37,412 nt of DNA from Strongylocentrotus pallidus (Eukaryota > Echinodermata > Echinoidea > Camarodonta > Strongylocentrotidae): positions 20,380,010 through 20,417,421 of the forward strand of contig JARBES010000131.1 of NCBI GenBank assembly GCA_030265145.1, written 5' to 3'. Made by a program: the position numbers and the translations under genes. A model generated the notes under the pieces. The model made no database searches, was not told the origin of the DNA, and worked only from the letters and a program-made list of their open reading frames with translations. Below are positions 24,201-36,300 of this stretch, piece by piece; the first letter of the stretch is position 1, and every line of letters starts with the position of its first letter.

Positions 24201-27200
24201 CAATATTTTGACTTAGGTTTTAATATTTAAATATTTTTTCTGAGAGAGGGGATGAGGCATATGTGTCCACTCTCTCAATTTTACAGACCTTCCACATTTT
24301 ATTCCTACAAAACGTGGAAGGTCTGTCGTACACGATTCACATTTTAAAACATAATCTGACCAGCGCTATACGTCACTGAATAGTAATACCCCAGTCACAT
24401 CAAGTGGAGAGGCACCAGACCGACAATACACAGGAGAAGAAAAAAGTACCCACAAAATTAACAAGATTCTGTGGATTAAAAGCAAGTTTTGGGTTGATTT
24501 AGTGGTGTGACTTGGTTGTACAGTTAACCCTTGGTTTTGAAATGTAAGTACAAATTCACTCTAATTTGTTAAAAACAGAGTATTGATATAATATATTGAT
24601 TTTATTTATGTATTCCTGCTACACTCAAAAGGATGAAGAATCTGAATCACTTCGCAAGCTCTCCTTCTTTGAGTCACAGGTACACTTTCCATCTCTTACT
24701 CTTTAATTGTTCCCATCATAGATTATATCTTAGTCAGATACTTGTTTGGACATGTAATTGTATGAGATAAAGATGGACACTTTTGATTAATGTATATACA
24801 ATGTATCTCCTCTTGCTACATTATTTATGTCATATATCCTTTAGATAGATAATCAAGAAGAGCATTTTAGTGGGGGAGGGGAAGGAAGGGGTAGTACTTA
24901 AATAGTTTTTGCAGGTAGCAGGGACCTCAAAGCCTACATGCATGCAGTATGAAATAATGTACGTGTATGAATAAATAGGATCTGAATGATGATGTACTTT
25001 ATGATGACCAATTTACAATTTATGGTTTCATGACATGGTCTAGTTGTACAGAAATGTTTTCTGATAGAAAAATTTGTTTAAAACTTTATAAAATTATCCT
25101 ATTTTTGTTCTCTCTTTTTTCTCATTTTAAAATAAGCATCATTAAAATGCGTCAAGATACTCGAGAGAAATCGTCATGTATTTGAGTTGATTAGTCTTTT
25201 TCCTACATCTATCATGTAAAGTGGTGTAGCTTAAAATCTACATATGGATTCAAATGTATTTAACATCCTCTATAAAATGATAACCTACATCACTAAAAAG
25301 GTGAATTTGTACATGAATGTATTTTAGTGTTTATACATGTAGCTTTTATTAGTCAAAATATACCTATATGTTTAATTTAAAAAAGGAAGGATTACATGAT
25401 AAGTATTGAAAGTATATCTTTTGCTTTGAGAAACAGTTTAAAGATTTTATTTAGAGAGTACAAAAATAAAATGGCTTCATAACTTTTTTTACTTGCCGCT
25501 GCTGGCCCATCGTTGGCTACATGTACATTGTAGGACTCACTTGCGTCTCCAATGTCTCTTCTACCATTGTCCTTACCACTGTTCAAGGTTTGAAATCCAG
25601 TCTTACATCTATGTCTAGTCTGCATGTTATGTTGCCTGTGTAAACTGTATCATGCATTTGTAGAGACTAGAGAGTTGAGAGTAAAGTCATTGATTTTGGA
25701 AAATGTCTGAATTTTTAGAAACACAAAGGATTACACGGAAGAGCTATACAGATTATTTCTTATCAGATATGAAGAGAACAGCTTGAAAAAACATTTGGAG
25801 AGAATGAGAAAGAAGAGAAACTTCGAGTGAGGGAAGATCAAGGAGATTTAAAAGGCGAAAAGGTTGAAATTGGGCCAGGAAAAAGGAAGAGGTCAAAAAT
25901 GGAGGATTAAATTGAAGGAGACAATTAGGTAGAATAGGAAAAGTGTTATAATCCAAGAGGATACAGTAGATAGAGAAATATACAATAGTGAAGTAATCGA
26001 TATTTGAATATTGAAGAATCGTGTTAACTATTCCATGATCTTAAGTTTATACAGCATGTTTACCTTTGATGATGGTGTTACATGTATAGTATCAGTTGCA
26101 TGATTGTGATTGTATAAACACTTGTGACCAATCAACAATATACCTATAGCTTCAAGATCAGACATTTGCTCATGGGACATTGGCTCAGGGCAGAAAAGCA
26201 GGACGTTTAGAGAGGATAATGCACAAGTGTATTTACTCCTGACTCAGTTTATTTCAAATTGACTGAAAGAATATGAAGGGGTTCTCATTATAAATTATAA
26301 TAATAATAATAACAATGAATGCTTATGAAGCGCACTTATCTAATAACTAATACTCAAGGCGCGATACAAAACAAAATACAAAAAAAAATCTCCAGAATTT
26401 AACAACATAATAGTATTGGTAATAAAGTCTGATTAAATAAAAGCTTTTTACCATGTTTCTAAAAGGTTTCAAGGCATTTAACCTAGTTGAATCAAGTCCA
26501 CTGATTATGGAGTGCTATGTGTCATGCTCTGCATTTCATACGCATTATTTGATTCTGTAACACAATGAGTGCACCAAATGAATCCAGTCATGAAACGAGA
26601 TTGAGAAAAGCAATTTCCTAATTGTTTCTTCTTGTAAATACAGAATTAAGATTAATTTATGGGATGAAGAGATTGATGTGTGGCTCTCCATGAATTAATG
26701 AAGTAACTACTATTTTTGTCGAGGTTTTAAATCAAACATGGACGGTTTCACGAATGCAGTCTAACACAACCGTGTGCATGGAATTTAAAGACACATTTAT
26801 AGATATTGTGATGAATGTTTGCTGACTTGTATTTATTCTGTTCATGCACAAACTGAACTACCAGTCAAAATCATGTAGTCGTTTATTGACAGCTGTATGT
26901 GTGTTTATACCATCATTTAGATGACAGGATTTTTTTTCTCACTTTACAAAGGAGCATGCATGTAAATCTTTGTGAAACCAGTTTTCTCTGTGTCGATTAG
27001 GTGAAAATGCTGATAAATCTTTAACATTAATTTTGTATTTTCTTCCTTTCCTTTTAATGTCTTCAAACACATTATAAAAGTCATTCTCTGATAACATGTA
27101 CATGCTTTTAACCTTTTGCCAGTAGCGTACTACAGTGTATATTAGGGCTCCACACTAAATTTCTTTTCAGACGGTCCGCATTGATATTTTTAAGGGCTGT

Positions 27201-30200
27201 GTAAAACACCACCACACCTCATCAACATTTTTGGGCCTGAAGTTAGAACATAGGTACCCACTAATATCCGGCACCTGTTAAGGTCGAGCTCTGTTTGATA
27301 AGTTTGTATCACTTTAAAATCAACCGCTTTCTGTGCATGTGTGTGAATTAAATTACTTTTAACTCTACATTGTGTGAAATGCATTATTTCCAAGTTCTGT
27401 TTATATTGTTTACTTGAAATTCTTTACAATGCAACATTTATTTAGCTCTAAACTTGATATAAATTTGCTGATTGTATTTCTTTAGTGCATAGTAGATACT
27501 TGTTTGTTGTTTACTTCATTTGTTTACATTCTATTTTTATGGCAATTCAATTTTGTATTCCAATGTAGTCTTTTCGTCTGGGTAATAACACAATGTATAT
27601 TCTTCCAGAATCTAAATTAATATTTCCCTATTTCGTATTGAAATAAGCAAACATCTCCTGAATAAATTTAGCATTAAGAGTTGTTTGAAAGGTGAGTAAT
27701 TGGCCCCAAAACATGCAAAATTTGGTCCATGTCTATGTAGATCACTAGAATATGCAGTCCCATTTGTGCATGTATTTTCATTGTAAATTATTATAAATGA
27801 GTTTGAAGAATATTTTACAACCTGAGTGATAAACAGATTAGAATGACATTCTCCCAATTTCTCTACCATTGCTCATCGTTTTGTTTCAATTAACAATCAT
27901 ACTTTGTTTCTGATCTCTAATTCATTTAATTTTCTACATTTCTTACCCATGGCATTCCTCAAAAGGACCAGAATTTGACAGTTCCTGTTCCAAGCAATGC
28001 TCAGACCCCCTCTCCAGCATCAGAGGTGACCTTTGACCTTTATATTTGACCTCTCATTTGACCCCTAGTGTTGCTGTGTCACCTGCACCCATCCTGTAGA
28101 TGCATGCACCTGCCCTGTTGTAGTCCCACTCATCCGCTTTCCAGTTTCCTTTATGTCTGTCTGTCTTGTTGACAATCAACTCAATTGCATTTCTTGATGA
28201 TTTTCCATATGTTACATGTATACAATGTTATGAATACTGTACAACTGTACTAATGTACAGTGTACCCTGTGAGTGGTATGTACACTAATTTCCTTTAGCA
28301 AAGGAAGAAAATGCATAACTTACACAGCCTTGGAAGTGGGCTAACTGCAAACTATGTATCCCTTTCTTACTCTATTTAAAGATCTAACTTGTTTTTATTA
28401 CTCATATCGATTTCATGAACTCTTGGGCAACTTTTAACAAAGTTAGAAAATGTCAGTCAATGATAAGCAGCGTGGTTCATCTTACGGATATTGAAACAAC
28501 TTGAAGAGAGCAATTCAATTGAAATAATCTTTTGTGCACACTGTTGATTACCAAAGGAAATGAAAGTGAATGATTTAAGATGACAGTAAAGCACCTTGAT
28601 TCACTGGATTTCTTCTTTCTTACTTTAGTTTGAATTATTTTGCACAAGAGAGGGGAGAAAAACAAGTTGGTTCTTGAGGGGATCTTGCTCTTACTGAAAT
28701 GGATTTGGACACTAAAAAATACCTTGCATGGGTTTTCAAAGAAAGTGGTCGAACTCTTCATAATTTTTCCCTTTCTTACTATGTGGTCTTCAAGAGACCT
28801 CCTCAACTTGTATAGATGGTATGGACTAAATGTGTGTATAGAATGTTTATTAATTCTGTGTGTGATCCATGAACACCAGGCATAACTAGTGTGGCATTTG
28901 GTTGTAATCTTTGTTTTATTGCACGTTGTGCTTTCCAAGTTTTACATTTACATTTAAGCCTTGCTCAGGCATTAGTGGTATGATAGAAAAAAGTCCTCAA
29001 TTAAAGTAAACGAAATCAGTGTAATGCCCTTCATACAAGCATTTCTGGATCATGTAATCTTGAAATCAGTGAGATGCAAGGGCCATTCATGTTTTTCTTT
29101 TTCTTTTAATTTCTAAAATAAGTGCTGCCATTCATTAACATGTCATTTTATCAAAGCAGTTTTGAGGCATTTTACCATGTCCTCGTATCTTCAATGAAAC
29201 TTAATATACATGTATTCCATCATTTGTAGCTCCATTTGGATATTTGTTGTGATGTACGATATATATTGTGTATTTGCTTACCAAGTTTTACATGTGCCTG
29301 TACTCTTTGTCGATGTTCTCACACACCATCATCCTACAGTCACACGTTTGCACAGATCGACTGACCCATGCCTGCTTTTTTACATGATGCTAGGTCAGGG
29401 GTGGCAACATTTTCCCACATGTCTGCTTTATGTTCAGATGCTTAAGTCTGATTTATAGGACTTTAAATGTGAACATTACTTTCATTGACTATACCAAATG
29501 CATGCCTGCCAACTGTTCTGATTTAATCAGAATATTCTGATATTCTTAATTTTTACAAATTCTGAATATTCTTTTTTGTTCTTTTTAATAGTCGAATTTG
29601 GCTTGTTTTACCATGTGTCGCGATTTGAGAGTTCGCGTATTGTGTGTTTTGAATGGCCGTACGATTGAGCAACGAATTTGTATTCCCCCTTTTTTGTACA
29701 TATTTACTGTGTATTGCCAGTGACACTGCCGCTGCATACCGGTACATGGCCATGGTAAGGCCGTGCAATGGCCTGTTGCGGGTACAGACTATGCATACAG
29801 GTATGCAAATGCCCTACATGCACATTGTCTCATATATACAGTGGAGCTTCTGCATTGTGTAAACCTATAACAAATTGTTTTTCAGCCCTTTAACTATACA
29901 AAATCTGCTTTTGTACCAGAGCACTGTTTGTCAAGCTCTCTTTTGTGATTTCAGAATGGAAACCCTTCATAAAACACTATTTTTAATCATGAAAATAACT
30001 TTAAATCATGCTTCTTTTTTTCTGGTGTAATTTTTCCGACTATTTTAGGATGAGGATCCATTCTACGAATCCCAAGAAAATCACAGCCTCATCGGGGTTG
30101 CTAACGTCTTCCTAGAAGTATTATTCCATGATGTGAAACTCAACTATGGTGTACCAATCATAAGTCAGCAAGGAGAGGTAGGAAGATTTCTTTAAATATC

Positions 30201-33200
30201 AATTACCTGTATATAAAGCCCAATCCTCATGTAAATGCTAGTAAGTCAGTAATCCTTGGAAGTCTTATTCTCATGACATAAAACTTGAAAGTATAGTGTA
30301 CTAATCATCAGTCAGCAAGGAGAGGTATGGACGAACAATACAACTATCTTAATTTGTAGCTCTTTGTGACATTAATCTTAGGTCAAACTAAGTTGCTCCT
30401 TGATTTCCTGTAGGAGTTTCTGATAACCAATTATTGATAAAGCCGATATCCTTGCCTAAATCGTTATAAAATACAATACGAATTGAGACATTCAAGTGGT
30501 ATACAGTGGTTCATCTATCTACCAAGGTATCTTTTCCCACGTCGTGTCTCGATGCTCCCCTTCCAGTTGGTTCTTGATTTCTCTCTTGGTCTGGTACCTT
30601 CACCTGGTACAAATGTTAGGTTGTACTGCCACAATATGCCTACCATATGAAAGAAAATATGTTACTGTTCCCTGTAGGGACTCTGCTCTAGAATATGACA
30701 ATTGTAGTAGTTTGCTTTCTTTTATAATGATGACTGACCTGAAATCAAGACCCAAAGTAATTGCCTGCCAAGAGTCCTAAGGGCATAGGCATTGATGTCT
30801 TTGTCAATAAGACGTTAGTTTAGCGCTTTTCGCACTGGACATAAAGTGAGAACGTCAGGAGAGTTACATAATTACTGCTTCATGGGGGCGGGGGTGGCTG
30901 TAGGTGTATCTATGGCCGGAATCATGCAGGAGATACGATGTGGAGGGAATATTTGGTTTAGATCTTGATAATTCATTACTTTCTCCTTCAAACAGGTTGC
31001 TGGGAAACTGAACATAGAGATCCAAAGGATAAGCGGGTCTATACCAGATGTGAATGCAGACCAGGAGTCCACCACCTCCAACGGTAGTTCAGGGGGGTCG
31101 GAAGAGCCGGAAGAACCAGACCCAGAGGGTAGTCTAGCGGTAGGAGCACCTCTCACATGCAGGGTAAGTATTCTCTCTTCTTTCCCCAGTGGCATGGTCT
31201 GGGTCTAGCTATTCAAGGGGCTCTGACATCATGGAGGTTGGGTGGGGGGGGATGATTCTTAGTGGATGAAATGCAAATTAAGAAGGCCATGTATCCTACC
31301 CAAAGTTATTCCGATACTCTTTGGAATTGTGTTTATCAATATTGCAATTGCTTATTTCTATTTGTTAATTCAGTTGTAGATTTACACCAGTGAAAAACAA
31401 AATTCTGAATGAGCAATAAATACAAATTCATTGATTAGGGTGGGACAGAGCGTCCTATCATCTTTTCATGTTGCCTATGGTTAGGGTTAATATGATCTTT
31501 AGTACAATGTACTTTATATACCGGTATTGTATTTTTTTTTATCTGTATCCAAATTCAGTTCATGTACATGATGTAAATAAACTGAACTTGACTATCTTTC
31601 ATCTTCTTTTTATCCACAGTTAAAAATCAAAGAAGCATACGATCTACCCCTGAGTCTAGCACATTTTGTCTTCTGCCAGTATACCTTTTTTGCTAAGGAT
31701 GGTCCTACTGTAGTCCCACCCTATATTAATCCTGATGTGGATGATGAGCCTGGAAGGGGGCCTGAAGCTATGAAGGGAGTCATGAAGTTCAACCATACTA
31801 AGGTACAAACACTGGACTACTTTTAATCTATTGCTACTTTGAGTCTGATATATTACAGATACAGTGTTTAGGTGTAGTGGTGTTTATTTACCTGACTGCT
31901 AAGAAAGAATAAATGCTTGTTAGTAAGCAACCAGAGGACCAACGACTTTAGATTCCGAGAGACCTGGTAATGAGGATTAATGCCTTACCAAAGGGCACTA
32001 GCGCATTGCCTTAGTTTCAAACCCGGGTCGCCGGATTACAAGACCACTGCTCTACCAACTGAGCTATCGCGCCTCCTAATATAGTAATATATGATAGTAA
32101 AAAGCATTTTATTGCTGTGTGTTTGTTTGAATACAGAATGTTGATACTTTACTTTTCTTATGATCTAATTTACATCAAAAATACTTTTGCAATTCAGTTG
32201 AGAATCCATCCGTGTAAAGGTGAATATCGCAAGAAAAAAGCGTAACTTGTTATTGTTATATTAATCATATCTTTACTTAATAGTTGTGGTAAATTTTTTC
32301 TCACTTTTGGAAGATTTGTATGAATTGGAAGGAAAAAAATATATGAACTGTCAAGTATTCTTCAATGCAGAGGAGCCTATTAGTATTTGCTTTGACCGAG
32401 AGACTCATGTGGAAGTCAGACATCCATGTACAATGTTACAAAAAGACCATGAGGCAAGAAATTTGAAATTCCAATTAACTTTATTCTTGTGTCTTATAAA
32501 AACATTACTGAATTATCTTACTCACATCTTCAAATACGTATAAAGGTATGCATGATTTATTCTTATCTCCTGTAGGAATTCACAGTGAACGTGACGGAGG
32601 AGTTCATAGAGCACGCCCTGGAGGGGTCACTAGCCGTCGAGGTCTGGGGTCATAGGGTCGGCAACCATGGCCTTGTTTCCAAACCTGGCTGGGAAATCGA
32701 CAGCCTACATTCCAAGTCCAGATCGCTGGCCGATCGGTAAGAGTTTGTTAGAAGGGTTGTACGATACTTACTCCTAGAAAACTTGCCCGCAGTCATTTTC
32801 CTACATCAGCCAAATTTCTAATTTCACCCTTGGACCCAACATTATACCTTATTGTAACCCTAATCTTTACCCTAATCCTAACACTAACCCTAAACCTATC
32901 CTAAAACCTAATTGCAACTCTTACCCTAAACCTAAAAGACAACCGAAACTCTATACCAAAGCCGGGAGGATTTGTTGCCAGAAAAAAATTTGGATCAATG
33001 TTCCATCCATTCTTGAACCATCATAATGTACCGTATCTGTCGCAATGTAATTATTGTTTTCTTTGTGTTTCGTTTGTTGAAACCCTGTTTAAATTTATGA
33101 TGTTTTGCTTGCATGTCAGTTAACTGTGTATTGCATCTTGTGAAAAGATTTCTTACATGCATGTACCCATTTCATTATATCCTTTGCTTGCCAAATGCCC

Positions 33201-33320
33201 CTATGCATAAAGAGTTATTGTCAATCTTCATGTACAATTGATTTGAAAAAGAAATTTGGAAAAGAAAATAGAAATTGCACAATATCACATAGCTAAATTA
33301 CATTAAGTTCCTTCAGGAAC

Positions 33321-33355
<35 letters not shown>

Positions 33356-36300
33356 GTGAATTTTTGAAGGTGGCAAGATAAGTTATGTGATTGAACACAT
33401 ATCTAACACCAAGTATCTCAAGACTCGCCCTTTCAAAGTTATTTATTTATTTATTTTCTGAACGATAACGTATGTAGACAATGAAAGCATACAAAAATGA
33501 TAACAATAATAATAAAGAAAAAGTGCAACAACGAATGCCTGGGAGTTGCCCAAAAGAAATATCAATTTCTGTTTAAGTGTTCTCTTCTTTGGTTTAAAAA
33601 ATAAAGTTACCCTACCCTCCCCTCCCCTACCAAAAAAAATAAAATGCAAAGAATATATCAGATTAACAAACATAATGTGGCAGGACAAAAAAATCAGTCA
33701 CATTGCTCAAAGTGATTGTACTATAGGAGGCATATAAACAAGATAAGTTCAGTGTAACGCATTCACGAATGGTCTAACAGAAGTATCAATACAAAAACGT
33801 GAGCTAAGTTAGGATTGATCATAACTCTTTGTGCCTTGAGGGCCCTTACATCATTCCCTCTTGATCCGCATTCATATGTCCCTATCTTATGTGTTAATGT
33901 CTTTGTCCATTCCTGCATGATTTCTCAATTTAATAGACCAGTGGCTGAGTATGAAAGTTTTGGGTAAGTATTGAATTAGTTGATTAGCACAGATGTCTAG
34001 GTTTGACACCAGCACTATTTAAAGATACTAATGGTATGCGAGTGATGTGGGTACTAACACTGCAATTTTCAACCCATTTTTCTGTATAGGTATTATCAAG
34101 TACATGTATATTTCTTAGAGGTAGTTGTACCAGTATGAGTAGCACTCAACGAATTTGTGTAAAAAAAGAAAGAACAAATGTATAATGTAGTTCTAACTCA
34201 TTTATGTGTATAGATATTTCCAAGTACTTTTACATGTATATACTTAGAAGTAGTAGTACCAGTTTGAGTAGCACTTAACAAATTTGATTAAAATAAAGAA
34301 AGAACAAATATATAATGGACCGGTAGTTCTTAACAGATTTCATGACATCATTTGTTTTCATCATAGTCTTCATGTACTCTTAAATGCACATTGGCTTACT
34401 ATTTTAGGAGTTGTTAAAATAATAATTTCCACTAATTCACTTTGGGCAATATTAATCTAAAATTGCCCCCAAGAGCAATGATTATAGGCAGCATTTTAGT
34501 CGTCTTAGCTTGAAGCATTGCTGTTACTCACCTAATTTTTTTAATGTCCAGAAATAAGATAAAGCGACAGTTTAAATGATATTTTGTGGTGGAAATGTTA
34601 ATTCATTTGTTTAAATTTTGTGAGAATCCATGACTTCTAATCCATCCTCTTACTGATTTTTAGACTCGATATCATACTTGAAATTCCTAAAATCTTGAAC
34701 TGTGGAGAAACATCTTTTCTTCAGAATAAAAACCCAGACATTAGTTTGTGAATAGGCCTATATTGACTTTGTTGTGGTACCAGAATTATTATAATATATA
34801 TTAAGCAGATACTAATGTAGGTTTTAGCATTCGCAGTAGGTCCATGGTTCTAGGTACCGGTAGTGCACATTATTTTGTACCCAATTTAATATATCACACC
34901 CATTAGTGCTGGAATGCACACATGAAGCTATGAAGCTAAGAAGGTATACATGTACACAACACATGCACTAACATGAGTATACTGCAGATATCTCTCGATA
35001 TTGCATACAGGTTGTACATTGTAGATGCAGATAGGATTCTTGCTATATCATATTTGGCTAAATTCGTACATTTACAGTGTGCACAATGCTCAAAATGAGT
35101 ACACTGTAGATGCGGATACAGTTCTTGCTGTAAAATTGATTTGGTTAATTTTGTAGATTTGCAGTTTGTACAATTTTGAAATGAATCAACGGCACAAGTC
35201 ATTTAATAACACAAAGTGCAGTTGAATGGGAAACATATTGCTCAATAACCTGTGTGAGTATTAATTTGTTACTTGCAAGTGAAATTCTTTTCTTTCTTTT
35301 TTAAATGCAGAGAAGTGAAGTTGGCGAAAAAGCCAACAAAGTAGATAAATATTCTTCCCAAGATAATAATATGAATATACTTCCAAAGATAATTGGATTA
35401 ATATTCTTCCCATGGAAATAAGTTTTTATTTTCAAGGTAGATTGGGATTCTGTTAACAACAATATGACATGAAGTTCTCAGTAAAGAAAATGGGATTTTA
35501 TATTTTTATTGTTAAACCAAAAAAGAGGCTAACAAACAAACAATAACAAAAAACCTTCTTTAACAAGAAGATGACCATAATGAATATATTGGGTGTGATA
35601 TCTTGTGTTAAAGGAAAAGTTCTTAGTTGATTATATTATGTATCTTTGTCTCTCTCTCTAGATGGACTGAACTGATCAGGAAGATAGAGCTGTGGGTTGA
35701 GATACATGAGTTGAATGAGCAAGGGGAGTATGTACCTGTTGAGTGTCACACCAAGCCTGAGGTTCTTACTGGAGGCATCTTCCAAATAAGACAGGTAAGA
35801 TCAAGAGAGATGTCAGCAACTTTTCACAAAGATCATCAATTTTATAATGACAGAATAATGGCTTGAGATATTTGAAAAAATGTGGAGGAGCTAGTTTTGT
35901 TGTCTGCTATGTAAATGCATGTGCTAATTTGATTAGTCAATCTTGTGTAGTGATTCTGATACTGTCCATAATCGCTCTGCAATGAGTTTTCCATTGTATA
36001 TTGAATTATCCTTCATCTATTCTGTGTTAGTGCAGTGGTGCAATGGATGACTGAGAGAGAAATTAAGAATCACAAAGAAGAGATATGTGAAATAACTGCT
36101 TTGACAGTAAATCACATTTTTGGTTAGTTTTCAAATATATACCCGTACATTCCTATATCTCCTCTCATTCATTTATAGTAAGAACTCAGTTCATTGGAAA
36201 CTACATGAATAAATGAGTAAGATAAATATATGAAGAGTCTAATTCCCAATGGAGCAAAATCCATTTTTGTAACTTCAGAGAAAAAAAAGAAATTTACCAG

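Larger units (their letters stand above)
23855..24631 (+). other. KIF13: Intron 13, copy B
   Basis: Carries a fold-back insertion right after the donor (23862-23966) and a second hairpin (24283-24326). Otherwise parallels copy A. Confidence 0.8.
21497..31163 (+). repeat. Duplicated KIF13 exon block, copy B (exons 10-18)
   Basis: Second version of 11089-20523, about 230 bases longer overall because of hairpin, donor and mobile insertions. Runs without a gap into exons 19-22, so copy B is the block joined to the 3' part of the gene, while copy A is joined to the motor. Confidence 0.95.
32737..35661 (+). other. KIF13: Intron 20
   Basis: A 2.9-kb intron holding a degenerate CCCTAA-like tract, an AT microsatellite, two local tandem repeats and a candidate microexon (33937-33963). 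Confidence 0.8.

Noticed and set aside
28477-28938. 153-codon minus-strand open frame in intron 16B
   Set aside because: The matching region of copy A does not keep the frame and no motif is visible.
11089-31163. Two separate KIF13 paralogues in tandem
   Set aside because: Copy B has no motor and copy A no C-terminal region; they are parts of one gene around an assembly gap.
32003-32077. Functional tRNA-Thr gene on the minus strand
   Set aside because: The 3' half does not close an acceptor stem and continues into a SINE body; box B is degraded.
32286-32543. Open frame of 85 codons considered as an extra exon between exons 19 and 20
   Set aside because: The available acceptors give the wrong phase, exon 19 (HTK) joins exon 20 (EFT) exactly as in the family, and there is no proper donor.
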